DNA from: Candidatus Latescibacterota bacterium
GTDB lineage: Bacteria > Latescibacterota > UBA2968 > GCA-2709665
Assembly: GCA_030746455.1 (NCBI GenBank)
Contig: JASLMQ010000596.1
Location: 1 to 6,888, forward strand
Reading direction: 5' to 3'
DNA: 6,888 nucleotides
Under the pieces are notes generated by a model, which worked only from the letters and a program-made list of their open reading frames with translations, did no database searches and was not told where the DNA came from. Positions 5,636-6,888 of this stretch are shown here, piece by piece. A program made the translations under genes and the position numbers. Within the stretch, counting starts at the first letter, position 1; each line of letters begins with the position of its first letter.

Positions 5636-6888
5636 CAGAGGTAGGTTGGATATTCGGCACAGATCTCGCGGACCTGGGCACTCACGTTACACACGACCTC
5701 AGGACTGGATTCCCCTGTCTCGCTGGCGGAGTTCAGCAGATCCCCGATCATCTCCCCTATCCTACGGAACTCCTCTGTTCCCATCCCGCGCGTCGTGCAT
5801 GCCGCCGATCCGAAGCGAAGCCCGCTCCATTCCGTCGAGTTCGCGGGATCGGTCGGGATCGCGTTCCTGTTGCAGGTGATGCCGGCGGCCTCGAGGCATC
5901 GCTCGGCCTGCACGCCGGTCAAACCCTTCATCGAAACGTCCACCAGCACGAGGTGCGTGTCGGTTCCCCCGGCACACACGCCCAGACCGCGCTTCTCGAG
6001 CGCCGCTGCCAGAGATCTGGCATTGTCGACGACCGCACGGGCATAGGTCCTGAACTCCGGCTGCAGGGCCTCTCCAAGGCAGACGGCCTTGGCCGCGATC
6101 ACGTTGGGATGAAGGCTTCCCTGGACACCCGGGAAGACGGCCGAATCGATCTTCCTGGCCAACCCGGCGTCGTTCGTCAGCAGGAGGCCGCCCCGCGGTC
6201 CCCGCAATGTCTTCGTGGTTGTGCAGCTCACAATGTGGGCGTGCGGCATCGGGCTTGGATGCGCCCAGCCAGCCACGAGACCGGCGAAGTGGGCCATATC
6301 CACCAGGAACAGCGCCTCGACCCGGTTGGCGGTCGAGCGAATCGCCTCGAAGTCGATTGTCCGTGGATAGGAGGATCCACCGGCAATGATCAAACGGGGC
6401 CGGTGTTCGGACGCCAGGCGACCCAGCTCCTCATAGTCGAGCAGACCCGTGCCTTCCACGACTCCGTACTGCACAGCGTTGAACCACTGGCCGGACAGGT
6501 TTGCTGGCGCACCGTGGCTGAGGTGACCGCCGGCCGAAAGGGACATGCTCAGAACCGTGTCACCAGGCTCCAGGCACGCCGCGAATACGGCCTGGTTGGC
6601 CTGGGATCCGGCGTGGGGCTGAACGTTGGCGTAATTACACCCAAAGAGCTGCCTGGCCCTGTCGATCGCGGCGCGTTCCGCCTCGTCCACCAGGCCAGCC
6701 CCGCGGTGGAAGCGCGCGCCGGGGTAGCCTTCCACCGTCTTGTTGGTGATCGCCGACCCGAGCGCCTCCAGCACCGCGGCGCTCACGATGTTCTCCGAGG
6801 CGATCAGCTCGATCTGCGAGGCCTGACGTTCGCTCTCCCGATAGAGGATGTCGCGGAGCAGGGGATCGCGCTCAGCCAGATCCCCTTC
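5635..6888 (-). CDS. Serine hydroxymethyltransferase-like PLP enzyme (5' end outside window)
   Basis: The visible 417 residues cover nearly the whole SHMT fold. The frame is open to the window edge, and the first visible residues (LAERDPLLRDIL...) already match the family's N-terminal helix, so only a few residues are missing; a GTG at 6784-6786 is internal. SHMT interconverts serine and glycine with tetrahydrofolate. Numbering from the edge happens to match Bacillus stearothermophilus SHMT. Conserved: ELIASEN (27-33), E53, Y55, H122 in GGHLSHG, D197 and H200 in VDMAHFAGL, PLP lysine K226 in TKTLRGPRGG, N342 in NRNAIP, and R358 in SGLRFG. Changed: Y51 to T, Y60 to F, Y61 to H (NKTVEGYPGARFH), and the His before the PLP lysine to Thr. 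Tyr51 and Tyr61 are important for the folate-dependent reaction in studied SHMTs, so this may be a paralogue with another aldol or retro-aldol role. It is first in the visible cluster. A gene symbol is withheld for this reason. Confidence 0.88.
   Translation of the reverse strand, partial: EGDLAERDPLLRDILYRESERQASQIELIASENIVSAAVLEALGSAITNKTVEGYPGARFHRGAGLVDEAERAAIDRARQLFGCNYANVQPHAGSQANQAVFAACLEPGDTVLSMSLSAGGHLSHGAPANLSGQWFNAVQYGVVEGTGLLDYEELGRLASEHRPRLIIAGGSSYPRTIDFEAIRSTANRVEALFLVDMAHFAGLVAGWAHPSPMPHAHIVSCTTTKTLRGPRGGLLLTNDAGLARKIDSAVFPGVQGSLHPNVIAAKAVCLGEALQPEFRTYARAVVDNARSLAAALEKRGLGVCAGGTDTHLVLVDVSMKGLTGVQAERCLEAAGITCNRNAIPTDPANSTEWSGLRFGSAACTTRGMGTEEFRRIGEMIGDLLNSASETGESSPEVVCNVSAQVREICAEYPTYL

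Noticed and set aside
5622..5681. Upstream in-frame ATG at 5681 as start of the KPR-like gene
   Set aside because: It would add 20 residues before the Rossmann motif and overlap the SHMT-like gene by 47 nt. AAGGAGGT stands 6 nt before the ATG at 5621 instead.
5635..6786. SHMT-like protein as a complete 383-residue gene starting at 6786
   Set aside because: The codon is GTG in the middle of the conserved ELIASEN-IVSAAVLEA block. The frame stays open to 6888 and continues to match the SHMT N-terminus, so the gene runs off the window.
1..6888. CRISPR array, tRNA/rRNA genes, insertion sequences, phage genes
   Set aside because: No regularly spaced repeats, tRNA-like cloverleaf, rRNA-like sequence, transposase or terminal inverted repeats were seen on either strand.

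Overview
The window is a GC-rich bacterial stretch, packed with genes and read entirely from the minus strand. It holds five genes. In transcription order (right to left) they are: a serine hydroxymethyltransferase-like PLP enzyme whose 5' end lies outside the window, a ketopantoate reductase (PanE/ApbA)-like oxidoreductase, a large secreted protein with a discoidin-like domain and a TIM-barrel-like glycosidase domain, a small protein resembling the aldo-keto reductase barrel, and a glycoside hydrolase family 4 (GH4) protein. Every gene has a good purine-rich Shine-Dalgarno, where visible. The Sec-secreted multidomain glycosidase-like protein and atypical members of common enzyme families fit an uncultured, polysaccharide-degrading environmental lineage (for example Latescibacterota, Poribacteria or Planctomycetota-like bacteria). 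That placement is an impression only; no phylogenetic marker is present.

Layout: 5635-6888 (SHMT-like), 13 nt, 4689-5621 (KPR-like), 35 nt, 2404-4653 (secreted protein), 52 nt, 1569-2351 (AKR-like). The short gaps suggest one polycistronic unit. A 296-nt non-coding gap (1273-1568) follows. It contains an AT-rich promoter-like island and an imperfect dyad with two CAGGGCCCT copies, placed to control the last gene, GH4 (91-1272). Bases 1-90 lie downstream of GH4 and contain a double G7 tract.

Working together (inference): the secreted protein would act on an external glycan, and GH4 would act on an imported glycoside. The SHMT-like and KPR-like enzymes form a tight pair. In classical metabolism SHMT supplies methylene-THF for ketopantoate synthesis and PanE reduces ketopantoate, but both proteins here differ from the classical enzymes at important positions.

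The most notable features are departures from family catalytic signatures. GH4 appears to have lost about 40 internal residues in frame, including the NxxNP and GLCH segments. The SHMT-like protein has Thr, His and Thr where canonical enzymes have Tyr51, Tyr61 and the His before the PLP lysine. The KPR-like protein lacks the two active-site Asn. The AKR-like protein lacks most of the AKR tetrad. These comparisons rest on remembered family signatures, not on a computed alignment.
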